From contig CAUYUJ010003581.1 of NCBI GenBank assembly GCA_963575745.1, forward strand, positions 385,798-449,797: DNA of 64,000 nt, in the 5' to 3' direction. Made by a program: the position numbers and the translations under genes. This stretch comes from Prorocentrum cordatum (Eukaryota; Sar; Dinophyceae; Prorocentrales; Prorocentraceae). Of the stretch, positions 41,744-53,088 are shown one piece after another (positions within the stretch are counted from its first letter, which is position 1; each line of letters begins with the position of its first letter). Under the pieces are notes generated by a model. The model did not search any database and was not told the origin of the DNA. It saw only the letters and a list, made by a program, of their open reading frames with translations.

Positions 41744-42465
41744 CCGGATCACCGGATCAATGAACCACTTCACCGGATCAGCCGGATCAGCCAGATCAAC
41801 CGGATCAGCCGGATCAACCGGATCAGCCGGATCAACCGGATCAACCGGATCAGCCGGATCAGCCGGATCAACCGGCCGGATCACTGGATCAGCCGGATCC
41901 GCCGGATCACCCAGATCAGCCGGATCAGCCAGATCAACCGGATCAATTGGATCAGCCCGATCAGCTGGATCAGCCGGATCACCGGATCAGCCGGATCAAC
42001 CCGATCAGCTGGATCAGCCAGATCAGCCAGATCAGCCAGATCAGCCGGATCAGCCGGATCAGCCGGATCACAGGATCAGCCGGATCAACCAGATCAGCCG
42101 GATCAGCCGGATCAACCAGATCACCGCGCCGGATCACAGGATCAGCCGGATCGACCGGATCAACCGGATCAACCGGATCAACCGGATCAACCGGATCAGC
42201 CGGATCAACCGGATCAACCGGATCAACCGGATCAGCCAGATCAACCGGATCAACCGGATCAACCAGATCTGCCAGATCAACCGGATCAACCGGATCAGCC
42301 GGATCAGCCAGATCAACCGGATCAAGAAAATCAACCAGATTAGCGGGATCAACTAGATCAACCGGATCAGTCGGATCAGCTGGATCAGCTTGATCCGCCG
42401 GATCAGCCGGATCAGCCAGACCAGCCAAATCAGCCAGACGGATCACCGACGGAACTGTTGCAAAC
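41744..42465 (+). repeat. CCGGATCAG/CCGGATCAA tandem repeat, left end of insert
   Basis: About 80 units of 8-10 bases built on GGATCA (CCGGATCAG, CCGGATCAA, CCAGATCAG, CCGGATCACC). The unit without stops gives Gly-Ser-Ala or Pro-Asp-Gln frames in several phases. The matching array at the right end is in the same orientation. Confidence 0.95.
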
Positions 42466-42965
42466 ATTTCAAGACGGATGTGTGCGGCGCCAACGCGAGA
42501 GCTCCATTTTGAAAACGACCCGCCCTCGATCCGTGCAATTGTTTCACCTTTGAAAACGTATGTGCGCGGCGCCAATGCGAGAGCTCCATTTTGAAAACGA
42601 CCCGCCCTCGATCCGTGTAACTGTTGAAAGCTTTTGAGACGGATGTGCGCGGCGCCACGGCGAGAGCTCCATTTTGTAAACGACATGCCCTCGACCCGTG
42701 TAACTGTTGCAAACTTTTAGGACGGATGTGCGCGGCGCCAAGACGAGAGCCCCATTTTGAAAACGACCCCCCTCCATCCGTGCAACTATTGCAAGCTTTT
42801 AAGACGAATGTCCGCGGCGCCAAGGCGACAGCCCCATTTTGAAAACCGACCGTCCTCCATCCGTGTAACAGTTGCAAAATTTGAAGCTTCAGGGTCATAA
42901 ATGGCGAAGAAGTCTCAAGCGAAACGCCCGGCACGCCCGAAACAGACGTCAGATGGTGCGACAGG
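42440..42965 (-). repeat. Composite dispersed repeat, copy 3 (reverse)
   Basis: Five to six ~75-bp units (GCGGCGCCAAGGCGAGAGC, TCCATTTTGAAAACGACCC, CCTCGATCCGTGTAACTGTT) are followed by the header (TTTGAAGCTTCAGGGTCATA, AATGGCGAAGAAGTCTCAAG, CGAAACGCCCGGCACGCC). Its complement aligns with 11865-12370 and 24400-24680. Confidence 0.75.
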
Positions 42966-43697
42966 GAGAAATTATTATTAATAAGGAGAAGGGATGGCGG
43001 AGGAGGAGGGGAGAGGAGGAACGGATGGAGCGGGAGAGGGGAAGTACTTATGGTTTATGATGATGATGAGGACGGTCACTATGATTGGTAGTGATGAATA
43101 TAAGACGAACCATCACGTTGGGCCTGCCAAAAAACAAACCGTCTCCCATGGCATTCGTGTCCGTACGCGCGCCACAGTGGGTCTGCGAGCAACACTCTTG
43201 TTTCGATCGCCACGACATGCCTGCGAGCACCACCTGCGCGGTTAGCCAGCGGGCGTTGCCACCCCAACATTCCAAATATGCTCTCGCCCTCGCGAAGAGG
43301 ACTGCCCTGGCAAGGACTATTAGTATGAGGATAGGTCGGAAGAGGACGAGGACAGGCAGGAGGAGGGCGACAATCACGCGGAAACGCAGGCAACGGGAAC
43401 AGGACAAGCATCGGGACGAACTTGACGAAAGGGTGGGCACGTTTTTCTTCGTCTCCGGGCAGCACGGCGCAAGGATCGGAACAGGGCGCGCTGCTCAACT
43501 AGCAGATCTTGCAACAGTTCATTCGCAGGCCCGAAGCGCGGGCACTGGTCAGGGAGGTGGAGGACGACGACGAGGACAAGAAAAAGGAAAGCAAAAACCG
43601 ATGCAAGAGGCGGGCGGCAAGGAGGAGCCTTCCGCCTCTATCCACGGTCTACACATGCAGCGCTGGCGCGCGGCGTATGGAATGCGCACCCCGGCAT
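42966..43697. other. No gene supported
   Basis: GGA-rich sequence (42985-43040) is followed by moderately GC-rich sequence. A plus-strand frame at 43085-43909 is open, but its 3' part overlaps the 1062-residue minus-strand ORF and its composition is Arg-rich; I treat it as chance. Confidence 0.35.
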
Positions 43698-46600
43698 TTA
43701 CAAGCCTCCGCCCCCGTCGCGAGGCAGAGCTGGCTGAGCCGCGCTCCACGCGCGCAGCAGGGAGGTCATGTGCGCCGGACTGCCGCGGAGCATCCACAAC
43801 TGTTGAATTTGCAAAACGAGGATTCCGAGGGTTGTCTGCCCCCCGGCAATACTCGGCAAGGCTCCCTTCAGTTGCCTACGGGTGTGAACTCGCAAGAACA
43901 ATGTCTTGAATATCATCTTCGCACGGTCGGGGCTCATAGTCGTGACGGAACGCCGCAGCAGCAGGAGCTCCAACTCGTGGCACAGCGAGTCGATGTCAGT
44001 AGTCCCCGATGCTTTCTGCACACCTGCCTGAGCGCACACGAGCGCGAGCTCTCGGCCGACGCGCAATCCATGGCGGATGCGCGGGGTCAACAGGTTGGCC
44101 AAGTGCTTGTCGATCAGAGGCGTTACCAATGGAACCGGGCGGCTCGGCCCCGGGCCCGACGCCTCCTCCGACTCGCGGACGTGGTCCCTGGCATCCTGGG
44201 ACCAGCTCAGCGGTCCCGAACTGCACACAGCCGTGGTGAAGAACGCCCGAAAGCAATCCACCTCCTCGGTCCACTCCAGGTCGGACTCATAGCCCCAAGC
44301 AAGCGAAGCCTTGTGCACCGTGGCGTCGAGCAAGTGGGCCAAGCGTTCCACAAATACCCGGGGAACCTTGGCTGCGCCCTTCCGCTTCGCCGTCCTGTTG
44401 GCGGCGGCTGCGGGAAAGACGCGATCCCACGCAGGGTGGATGACAGCGTCGGCCCGCCCCACAAAGTCCTTCAACGACTCCTCGCACGCATGCCCCGCCA
44501 CAGAGCCCTGGATGTATTTGCGACCGGCACCCGCCCAGCGATCCAGCAACGCGCGCAGATGCACGGCCAAAGCGCCCACGGCTTGCCATGAACCACCGGG
44601 GTAGTCGCGCCGCGCATCGGCAGGTCGATCCGGGTTGTTGTGGCGCGCAATCATGTCGCGGTGGCAGTCTGACCCCAAATGGAAATCGGTGCTGTGCTTT
44701 GGTGCATACTTCTCGAAATGCCAGTTCAGGTGGTTCCCGTCCTTGCCGACCTGGAAACCGTCTGCAAGCAATTGCCGACGGTCGCCGAAGTCCGCGACGC
44801 CGTGAAACTCTTCGCGCACAGCTTCTTTCAGCCCGGCCTCGAATCCCAAGGTGTCCACAAAGGCGCCCACAGGGAGTCCACTGTTGGGCACGCCCAACTC
44901 TGACGCCTGTCGACGCAAACGCGCCAACTTCGGCTTCAGGCTCATCTTGTACGCCCGGTTGGTTTCCTGGCGGATGAGCTCCGGCACGGAGCGCAGCATG
45001 CCCCGGGCTCCAATGTGGAGCAACACGCCCGTATAGAGCCGCACGGCGCGACTCTTCCGCCCCCTACGGGAGGGGAGCTGAACTCTAGTGATAATTACCT
45101 TCGCTAGCTTCACGCACACATCGGCACCAAATATGGCACCATCTGCCAACCAAGCTTCGCTCTCGATCTGTTCGCAGAGCCCGTCTAGGAAGCACCCCAC
45201 GAAACGCTCGACCAGGCCGACGAGCACATCATGGCCGCGCAGGGCGTCTAGAATCCACGGAACCGCAACGGCGCCAGCAACATCGCCGGTCTCGTCGGTC
45301 ACGTCGGTTCGGAGGGCGCGGCCGGCCCCGCTGCCGCCCTGGGCCATCCCCACTGACGCAAGGCCCCAACGTTCTGCCAACCAGGTCTTCATCTCGGTGA
45401 CCTGAGGGCGCAGAACGAAATGCGAGGCCAGGACGATCATGAACCACATAGTGTAGTACGTCTGCCCCGCGAGGAACACGGCGCCCATGCCCTCCATCTT
45501 GGGGAAGTACATGTTCACGTCCGCCAAGGTTGGAATTTTCCGGTAACGGCGAGTGCGCTCCCCGTCCTCCCCGCGCGGGGCGTCCCTGCAGGCCGCGCAG
45601 TGGTAGAAAGCCTTTCGAATGGCCCGCGGAACGGGCTCATCCAGCACCCGCATGACATTGCTCAACCCGCACTTCGTCGGCGAGTGGCCGTCTGCTGCGC
45701 ACGCAGCCAGCGCTGACTGGGGCAGCACCACCAGGACGTCCAACCTATCAGCGCCGACAACGCTGTCATGGTCATGAGGTAGCGGCGGCAGCGCCTGCTC
45801 CGAGAGCCCCGGTATGGGCGCCGCGGCAGTGGAATAGATGAGCGGGGGTTCCCGCGTCACAAATACGGAGTCCGCCGCGTGCCAATCCACGAAGACGCCG
45901 GCTTCGCTCACCATATCCAGCGAGACAATGATCTCTTCGTCGAGGACGTAGCCAGCGCCCCGCGGGGCCATGCTGGTAGAGGCGACAACATACCGGCCGC
46001 CGCCGCCGCAACCACCGCCCCGCCACTTGGCGCGACCGCCAGCGATGACCAACTCACCACCGTTCAACTTCAGCTGCCAACCTCGGGCCACTGAGGACCG
46101 CCACCAGTCTCCCGATGTTTGGGGGGAAGACCCTGCTGTGGCGCCAGGCAATGATGCGACAAAGGGGATGTTCGCCAATGTGAGCCGCCGTAACAACTCG
46201 AATCGGTCATTGCGAGCTCCGCACGTCAATCTGTCAACGCCTGCCATCCATGCGGTGTCCGGCACTGCTTCGGACGAGCTCGGCTTCAAAGATGCGCTGT
46301 CACGGCCAGGGCGAACCAGATTGAGAACTGCATCGCGCCGCACAGCACGCCGAACGCGCTTCGGCAAACCACCGCCGTCTTCAAGCCTGTTCGTGCGGAT
46401 GCCCACGCGCCGCTTCAGCTTGGCAGCGCGCTTCCGCACAGGCGCTGAACCATCCTTCTTGCCCGTGTGGGGCTTGTGGGGCTTGTGGGGCTTATGGGGT
46501 TTGTGTTTCACACCCTTGCGCGAAGGGCGATTCGGCCGGTAAGGTCGCTTGGAAGCGCCCGCTATTGAAGACGTGCGTTTGCCTGGCTGTCTGTTGCCGC

Positions 46601-46886
46601 CAGAAAGTACTCGACCAATATCACCAGCGGCGTCGCCTGCGCTCTGGCCGCGTTGCACTGGCGGGTCTGTGCTCACAGCTTCCTCCCCGCAACGTGCCGC
46701 ACGAGCTTGGTGCTCCACGGGTGCCGGGGATGCTGCAACTGCGCGCAACGAGGCCAATATCTCGTGGCCGTCCATGCTCATTCGTTGCTTCCTCGCACTT
46801 CGATCCAAAACAAGTACGGTACTAACGAGGACCCCATATCGATTCGCGTGTCTGGTCTTGGGCATTTTAAGAGCGAGCGGACGCAA
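43698..46886 (-). CDS. Unrecognised 1062-residue protein inside the insert
   Basis: A single uninterrupted minus-strand ORF, the largest gene in the insertion. The N-terminal 200 residues are basic and low complexity, with a KPH tandem repeat (about residues 125-140). After that the sequence looks folded: FVDWHAADSVFVTREPPLIYS, DRLDVLVVLPQSALAACAADG, FYHCAACRD (possible Cys/His site), YYTMWFMIVLASHFVLRPQV, DFHLGSDCHRDMIARHNNPD and ALLDRWAGAG. Several Asp, Glu and His clusters could be catalytic, but I cannot align them to a DDE, HUH or recombinase scheme. LLDRWAGAG resembles LLDHWAGTG in the gene at 50.1-53.7 kb, so the two may be related. Position makes it a candidate for the insert's own mobility protein; this is inference only. 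Confidence 0.65.
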   Translation of the reverse strand: MRPLALKMPKTRHANRYGVLVSTVLVLDRSARKQRMSMDGHEILASLRAVAASPAPVEHQARAARCGEEAVSTDPPVQRGQSAGDAAGDIGRVLSGGNRQPGKRTSSIAGASKRPYRPNRPSRKGVKHKPHKPHKPHKPHTGKKDGSAPVRKRAAKLKRRVGIRTNRLEDGGGLPKRVRRAVRRDAVLNLVRPGRDSASLKPSSSEAVPDTAWMAGVDRLTCGARNDRFELLRRLTLANIPFVASLPGATAGSSPQTSGDWWRSSVARGWQLKLNGGELVIAGGRAKWRGGGCGGGGRYVVASTSMAPRGAGYVLDEEIIVSLDMVSEAGVFVDWHAADSVFVTREPPLIYSTAAAPIPGLSEQALPPLPHDHDSVVGADRLDVLVVLPQSALAACAADGHSPTKCGLSNVMRVLDEPVPRAIRKAFYHCAACRDAPRGEDGERTRRYRKIPTLADVNMYFPKMEGMGAVFLAGQTYYTMWFMIVLASHFVLRPQVTEMKTWLAERWGLASVGMAQGGSGAGRALRTDVTDETGDVAGAVAVPWILDALRGHDVLVGLVERFVGCFLDGLCEQIESEAWLADGAIFGADVCVKLAKVIITRVQLPSRRGRKSRAVRLYTGVLLHIGARGMLRSVPELIRQETNRAYKMSLKPKLARLRRQASELGVPNSGLPVGAFVDTLGFEAGLKEAVREEFHGVADFGDRRQLLADGFQVGKDGNHLNWHFEKYAPKHSTDFHLGSDCHRDMIARHNNPDRPADARRDYPGGSWQAVGALAVHLRALLDRWAGAGRKYIQGSVAGHACEESLKDFVGRADAVIHPAWDRVFPAAAANRTAKRKGAAKVPRVFVERLAHLLDATVHKASLAWGYESDLEWTEEVDCFRAFFTTAVCSSGPLSWSQDARDHVRESEEASGPGPSRPVPLVTPLIDKHLANLLTPRIRHGLRVGRELALVCAQAGVQKASGTTDIDSLCHELELLLLRRSVTTMSPDRAKMIFKTLFLRVHTRRQLKGALPSIAGGQTTLGILVLQIQQLWMLRGSPAHMTSLLRAWSAAQPALPRDGGGGL

Positions 46887-47279
46887 CCTGGAGTCAAATG
46901 ACCAAGGGCCAGGGGTGCGGGTATGTATGAGCGCGGGGTGGGGGAGAATGGTCGGTCCCCTCGGTTTCAGCTCTATTGTCCCCCTTCCTGCCCGAGTCCG
47001 GGGCTCCCGAGCACTTTCGATGATTCGTTTGCGGCTGGATGTTCACAACTTGATACCTTCGAGAATGTACCCAATGGCCTCGGGCCGAAACCGTCTGCCA
47101 TACGGATACAAAGACGGTGTCGAATGGCTCAGAACACCCGTTTCGCCTGCGAGACCCGCACAACGAATACATGTCGGGAGATAATATGTACGAGGCCACT
47201 CTGTCAAAATGAAACTCTCGCTACAGGCATCCAAAGAAAATGGGCATGCAGAGTGAACTCGCGAACTCGTACATTTAAG
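46887..47279. other. No gene seen
   Basis: Upstream flank of the 1062-residue ORF, without notable repeats or coding. Confidence 0.35.
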
Positions 47280-47760
47280 CAGTAGGCTCTCGCCTGAGAC
47301 ATCCTCGTGGGATGTTGAAAGAGCAGCTACTCGCAGCCGGCCCCCAATGCCTCCAATATGGACTGAAGAAGTCCCAGGCCAATCCGGTCAGAGCACCTCA
47401 AATCAGGGCATCTCGTAACCTAAAGTTCCGAAGATGTCTCACGCGGAACGGGCCAGAACACGTCGGGTTGTGAGAATGTTCCAAACGAATCGGGCCAGAT
47501 CACCTCAAGTCAGGGCATGTTGGAAACCAGAGTCGGGATGATGCCTTACGCGAAACGGGCCAGAACATTGCCAGAACCGCATCTTGCAACCCTGAATTCA
47601 AAGGATCCAAAGCGAGTCGGGCAAGAACACCTCAACTCAGGGCATCTCAGAGCCTTGAATTGCGTGGGTGTATCACGCGAAACGGGCCAGATCATTTCGA
47701 CAACCGCATCATGCAACCTGAAGTTGTGAGGATGCCGAGGGCGAGCACTGCGCATACTTT
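47280..47760 (-). repeat. ~78-bp satellite, reverse-orientation block
   Basis: Units contain GCGAAACGGGCCAGA, ACCTCAAATCAGGGCATCTC and a GTGAGGATG word, the complement of CGTTTCGCCTGAGACATCCTC. They therefore belong to the family at 9800-11345. Units are more diverged here. Confidence 0.65.
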
Positions 47761-47899
47761 CGAAAAAGTAACCGGTTGCCTCGGACGCCTCTCCGGGGAC
47801 AACGTGGCAGGGGGAAGATCAAGCATCGGATCGACACGCAGGCCTGGGCCAGATCGAGCCTAGGCCAAAGGACCTCTCTTCCCCCCTCGCCCTCCTACG

Positions 47900-48500
<601 letters not shown>

Positions 48501-48599
48501 CCAGTCGGGTTGTACCTCCTCATCCTCTCATGGGCACAGTTTGGCTCATCGGCGGTGCTCGTCATCATCATCGTCATGAGGCTCACGGGATAGCCAGCA

Positions 48600-49200
48600 C
48601 CTCTCCACGAAGCCCGTAAAAAGCCTCCCGAAGCTCCCGAAGAACCCATGGGAGGCTCCCAACAGGGCCCGACAAATTCTCGAATAACACCCCGAAGAGG
48701 CCTCCAATAGGCCCCCACACGGCACCCCAAGAGGCCTCCAGATGCTCCTGGAAGCCTCTTGTCCACGTCTCAAACAGGGTGGCGGGATGAGCCGAAGGCC
48801 ACCATACTTCAGCCCCGCGTGCAAAAGTAATACGCGTATCCCCCTCCCCGTCCATTTGCTCCACATCCTCCTCGTCGTCCTCATCCTTCTTCTCGTCGTG
48901 GTTGTCGTCGTCGTCGTCGTCCTCCTCCTCCTCCTCCTCCGGGTATCCCTCCGTCTCCTGCTCCGCCGTCATTCCCCACTTTGCTCCTCCACTCGTCGTC
49001 CCCCTCCGCCTCCTCATCCTCCTTCTCCTCCTCCTCCTCCTCCTCCTCCTCATCCTCCTCATCATCCTCCTCCCTTTCCTCCCGCCCGCTTTTTCGGACC
49101 CTCCCCCTTCTCCTTCTCAACCTCGTCCTCCTCGTCGTCGTCGTCGTCCTCCTCCTCCTCCTCCTCCTCCTCGAACTCCACTTCCTCCTCCCCACCTCGT
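48600..49200 (+). repeat. CCCGAAGAGGCC-type words, then CCT/CGT microsatellites
   Basis: 48605-48760 holds degenerate AAGCCTCCC and CCCAAGAGGCCTCC words; 48860-49195 is CGT- and CCT-rich with several pure runs. Confidence 0.75.
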
Positions 49201-49339
49201 TACTAGGATGGAAGCCGGCTCTGGTGAGAGACGGCTCTGGTTCGGCACGTTGGCCCTCGGCGGACTGCCCCTGCCCGGGCCCCGGCGGCCTCGAGCGACG
49301 CCGGGACAGCCCCCTGATTCCATTTGCCCACCAGAGACA

Positions 49340-49363
49340 GAGAAAAAGAGAGAGAGAGAGAGG

Positions 49364-49395
<32 letters not shown>

Positions 49396-49396
49396 A
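49340..49396 (+). repeat. GA dinucleotide run
   Basis: Near-pure (GA)n with a few AAA interruptions. Confidence 0.9.
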
Positions 49397-49424
49397 AACA
49401 AAAAAACAGTTGGCTCTATAATAT

Positions 49425-49720
49425 TATGCAGTGCAACCTATGCGGTGCAATCTGTGTGGTGCAATCTCTGTGGTGCAATCTAGGTGTTGCAATCTATGTG
49501 TTGAACCTATGTGGTGCAATGTACGCGGTGCAGTCTATGAGATGCAGTCTATGTTATGGCGCAACCTAGGTGGTGCAATCGACGCCGTGCAATCTATGCA
49601 GTGCAATCTATGTGGTGCAGTCTATGTGGTGCAATCTATGCGCTGCAATCAGTCGGTGCCATCTATGTGGTGCAATCTATGCAGTGCAACCTGTGTGGTG
49701 CAAGCTATGCTGCAGCGGCG
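49425..49720 (+). repeat. 11-bp tandem repeat TGCAATCTATG
   Basis: About 25 units of the form GTGCAATCTAT or GCGGTGCAACC, ending at CAAGCTATGCTGCAGCGG. No coding. Confidence 0.9.
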
Positions 49721-50102
49721 GGGCGAACTGCTGGGCAGAAGTGCGGGCACGCACGGCGATGCGACCTCAGTAATACCCTGCCTTCTCTGATCCAGCCTCA
49801 TACTTTTGTAGCTCGAACCGAAGCGCTGCGCGTGCAATAGTGCAAGGAAGCGAAGGGCCACGTGACCGAAGTGGCCGAGCACACAGACGGGCATGGAGGA
49901 GGAATGCAAGTGCTTCCCCAGCAGTGCACCCCCAAAGCAAATGTTTGTGATATACACGTCAGCATGGACTGTGAGCGGTCAAAACAGCGGGCCGTGAATG
50001 ACCACGTACCCTTCCGCTCTCGGAAACGAAAGCCCCCCTTTAACCTGAGATTCGGAGCGTCTGCGCCCCAACGATCTGGAGCCACTGCGCACGCGACCGC
50101 GC
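49721..50102. other. No gene seen
   Basis: Unique-looking sequence downstream of the stop codon of the minus-strand gene that ends at 50103; probably its 3' flank. Confidence 0.35.
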
Positions 50103-50990
50103 TCAGTCGAACTGGCCGTCGCTAGCCTCGCCCCCCAGGACGGTGTTGTAAGCATCCGACACGAACCCCTCGTACGCAAAGGCCTGGAACTGTTTCACGT
50201 CTTCCTGCAGGAGCGCATCCACCGTGGCCATCTCCCCGGTGCCTGCCCAGTGGTCCAGCAACCACAGGCACGCATCTTTGGCCCAAGCGTGGGCCCCCCT
50301 CGCGTTGGCATCGGCCCCATACTCCTGCTTCGCCTGGCCTTCCGTGGCGATGTACCCTGGGTTGGCGCGCAGCAAGGTGAAGAGATGCGACACCTCTCCG
50401 AAGCAAGCGGGCCAATCTTTGCCGACACCGTCGAGGTAGAGGAGAGAATCAACCGGGCGTGGGACAAGCGTACCAACCACCGTCTTTAACTTAACAAGCT
50501 TCTCCAAGAATATCTGCGAAGACATGGGGTGGCCACCGTCGTCGGCGTCCGTCTTGATCGTGATAGAATACATCCAAGATGGGAAACCCACGTCGTTGGT
50601 AATGGGCTGGAAATCCGCATCGTCGAACTCGTGAAACCCCTTTAACAAGTCCATGGACCGGAGGAGTGCCGCAATCTTCATCATGCCGGGACGGTTCGCC
50701 CATTTATGCTCCTTGAAAAGCTCCTTCCCCGCGCCAGAGCGCCCGTAGTTCTTCACGGCGCTGATGGCGGCGTCGATCGTGATGACGCCCTCCTGGTTGG
50801 CCTTGCCCATGACCACCATGCACGCCATCTCCTCGGCATACATGTGCACCGGGCGATCGCCCGCGTCCGCTTCCACGGGCACAAGCCCAACTTTCAAGGG
50901 CGGGACCTCGGTGTAGGACTGGGCTGGTGCACGTCGGCGGCTGGCATCACAAGAAACCTTAGGAATTTCTGGGGCCAGCGGCTTCCACAA
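50103..50990 (-). CDS. Unrecognised insert gene, probable last exon
   Basis: Protein-like coding starts near GQFSLWKPLAPEIPKVSCD, just after possible AG acceptors at about 50985-51000, and runs to TGA at 50103. About 290 residues include VHMYAEEMACMVVMGKANQEGVITIDAAISAVKNYGRSGAGKE, NDVGFPSWMYSITIKTDADDGGHPM and LWLLDHWAGTGEMATVDALLQED. No domain is recognised. It is read as the 3' exon of a minus-strand gene that also includes 51137-51830, 52163-52675 and 53089-53749; each segment starts and stops near plausible splice sites and all share direction and composition. Confidence 0.5.
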   Translation of the reverse strand: MWKPLAPEIPKVSCDASRRRAPAQSYTEVPPLKVGLVPVEADAGDRPVHMYAEEMACMVVMGKANQEGVITIDAAISAVKNYGRSGAGKELFKEHKWANRPGMMKIAALLRSMDLLKGFHEFDDADFQPITNDVGFPSWMYSITIKTDADDGGHPMSSQIFLEKLVKLKTVVGTLVPRPVDSLLYLDGVGKDWPACFGEVSHLFTLLRANPGYIATEGQAKQEYGADANARGAHAWAKDACLWLLDHWAGTGEMATVDALLQEDVKQFQAFAYEGFVSDAYNTVLGGEASDGQFD

Positions 50991-51136
50991 GGAAAACTGC
51001 CCCGCGGTAGCCTGCCCCGACGATCCTACAGGGGGCCCAGGCAGACGCCCCAGAGAGCCCCCCACGAAGGCCCCGGCAGATCCGATCGGAAGCCCCCAAT
51101 CGCCACGAGCGCTATAACAACCCAAGGTGCCCTCAC

Positions 51137-51830
51137 TAATCCCGCGACAGGGCCCCGAAAATGAAATTCACAAATCGCACGGCCGCCGTCGAGCAACACT
51201 GGGCGCTGGGCGGCGGCCACGTCGACAGCTTCGCGGGCCCAGTCAACGACCGACTTGACGACAAATTGCCAGGGGATCTTGCTCCCGTACGTGATGCGCG
51301 GGATGCCCACGGGCAACAGAACGTTCATGTCATTGACCGTCTCCACGTAGACTTTGAAGACGCGGCGCTGGAATATGCCAAGGGAATCAGTGAAGTGATC
51401 GCGCATCCGCGGGTCCTCGCGGCCCGTGCACGCGTTGCAAGCCCGGCAAATGGCTTCCCAAAGGCTGAGCATACTTTGGCGCCCATTGTCGTCGAGGTCG
51501 AAATCAGCCCGCGGCTTCTGCTCGCCCTCCGCCATGCGGATGGCGCCGTTAACCAGGCGGACCTTCGGGAAAAAGTTGTCGAGCTGATGTCCCAGGCCTT
51601 CCGCTTCCGAGGCAATGCAGACCTGCCGCGCGGCACTCCAGGGAGCGACTCTCGACATCCAGTCTTCCCTTTCCAACATGAACGTTTCGCCGTCGACGCG
51701 GCCAAATGCGAGGCAAGGTGGAATGCGGCCCGCCTCGCGCGCGAGGCACGGACATGTTCTGATCGTCTGTGCGACGCGCAGATTTGCCCTGATAATCGCG
51801 CTCCCGCTCGGGCGCCGCGCATGTCTTTCA
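51137..51830 (-). CDS. Unrecognised insert gene, probable third exon
   Basis: The coding-like segment runs from about LAREAGRIPPCLAFGRVDGETFMLEREDWMSRV to HFRGPVAGL. It includes IASEAEGLGHQLDNFFPKVRLVNGAIRM, ADFDLDDNGRQSMLSLWEAICRACNACTG and MNVLLPVGIPRITYGSKIPWQFVVKSVVDWAREAVD. A GTGAGG donor-like word follows at about 51136. The 5' boundary lies somewhere between 51700 and 51840. No family recognised. Confidence 0.45.
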
Positions 51831-51959
51831 CGTTTCATGTCGCCGGGGCCAGGGCCCCGCGCGACAGCTCGAAACAGGGCCCTCGCTTCAACGCCGCGAC
51901 AATTTCCCGTGCATGTAACGTTCCCACTGAGGCGCGGCGCACGTTCACTATCATCATTC

Positions 51960-52100
51960 CTCTTCCCCCCCTCCTCCTCCGCCGCCCCCATCCTCCTCCT
52001 CCCCCTCTTCCTCCCCCATCCTCCTTCTCCTCCTTCTTCTCCTCCTCCCCCTCCTCTCCCCCCCGCATCCCTCCTCGCCCCACTCCTCGTCCTCGCCCCC
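51960..52100 (+). repeat. CCT microsatellite in a putative intron
   Basis: CCTCCTCC-rich sequence on the plus strand; on the coding (minus) strand it is GGA-rich. Confidence 0.8.
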
Positions 52101-52162
52101 TCCTCCACATCCTCCTCCACGTCGTCCGTCTCTTTTTTTCGCCCTCTGGGAGGACCTTGCAA

Positions 52163-52675
52163 TCGGCGCCGATCCGAGACTGAATGTCCTCGGTGTTCGT
52201 GGTGAGGGAATCGTCGTTCAAGCAGACGCGCCACCTCTTCGTGGGATTGCGCCCAGATAACTGCCCGTAGACAGCTGGAATCTGGGTCGGCTGAATCATG
52301 ACGAGCCCGCCGATGTTCGCGTCCACCATCAAGCGCTTGCACCCTGCGGCGACTTTGGCCGCGGAGCCGTCCGAGAAAAGGATGAACTCCTCGAAGCTCA
52401 ACGCGCCGGCCTTGGCCGGCTGGCCCGGCAGAGCCATCGTCAAGGAGCCCTCTTCGGAAGCATAGAAAATGCGAGGGCCAAGGCCGTTCTCAATCGACAC
52501 CGCCTGCTCGTTGGCCTGGTCAATGAGGCCCTCGAACGTGACGCGCGCGTTGATAAACAGCCACGCGAGCGTGGAGTCCGCAGCTATGGCCTTGGCGTTC
52601 ACCTCTCCAGGCTCGTCGTCGGCACCAGCAGGCGGAAGCTGCCCAGCACCCTGCGGAAGGACATTCCCCGCTCCT
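52163..52675 (-). CDS. Unrecognised insert gene, probable second exon
   Basis: The open segment NVLPQGAGQLPPAGADDEPGEVNAKAIAADSTLAWLFINARVTFEGLIDQANEQAV continues to RWRVCLNDDSLTTNTEDIQSRIGADCK. It begins after CAG words near 52675 and stops at AAG followed by GTCCTC, a possible donor. Beyond it the frame enters a GGA-rich microsatellite (51960-52100), which I take as intron. Confidence 0.5.
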
Positions 52676-53088
52676 GCTCAGGAGGTGGCTTCGGATGCAC
52701 GAGCCATTGCCGCTTGTGGGCGCTCGTGAGAGGCGCAGGCTGGGAGACCCCCACGCAGACACGACGTAACCGCACCCCCGAGAGTCGACCACCAGGCGAC
52801 AGTTTTGGCCCACCCTGAGCGGTAAAACCTCAGCAGAACGGCGCGCCTAAACCAGGCCCCGCGGACACTCCGCGCAGACGAGCGCGCCCGGGTGGGCGGA
52901 TGGCCCCACGGTGGTGGCGGTGGTGGTGGGGGGGGCATCACACGACGACAACGCGGGCCTGTGCACGCGCGAGCTGTGGCACATGATTTTTTCCCGCGCT
53001 CCTTTTTTGCCACCCTTTCCTCCTTTAGCTCCTCCGGCTTTGCCTCGCTGTCCACCGGCCTGTCCGCCTACTGGCCGCGGCGCCCACT

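Noticed and set aside
43085-43909. 274-codon plus-strand frame
   Set aside because: Arg-rich, its 3' part overlaps the 1062-residue minus-strand ORF, and it has no recognisable motif.
49425-49720. CRISPR-like array
   Set aside because: Units are 11 bases with no spacers; it is a simple tandem repeat in a eukaryotic context.
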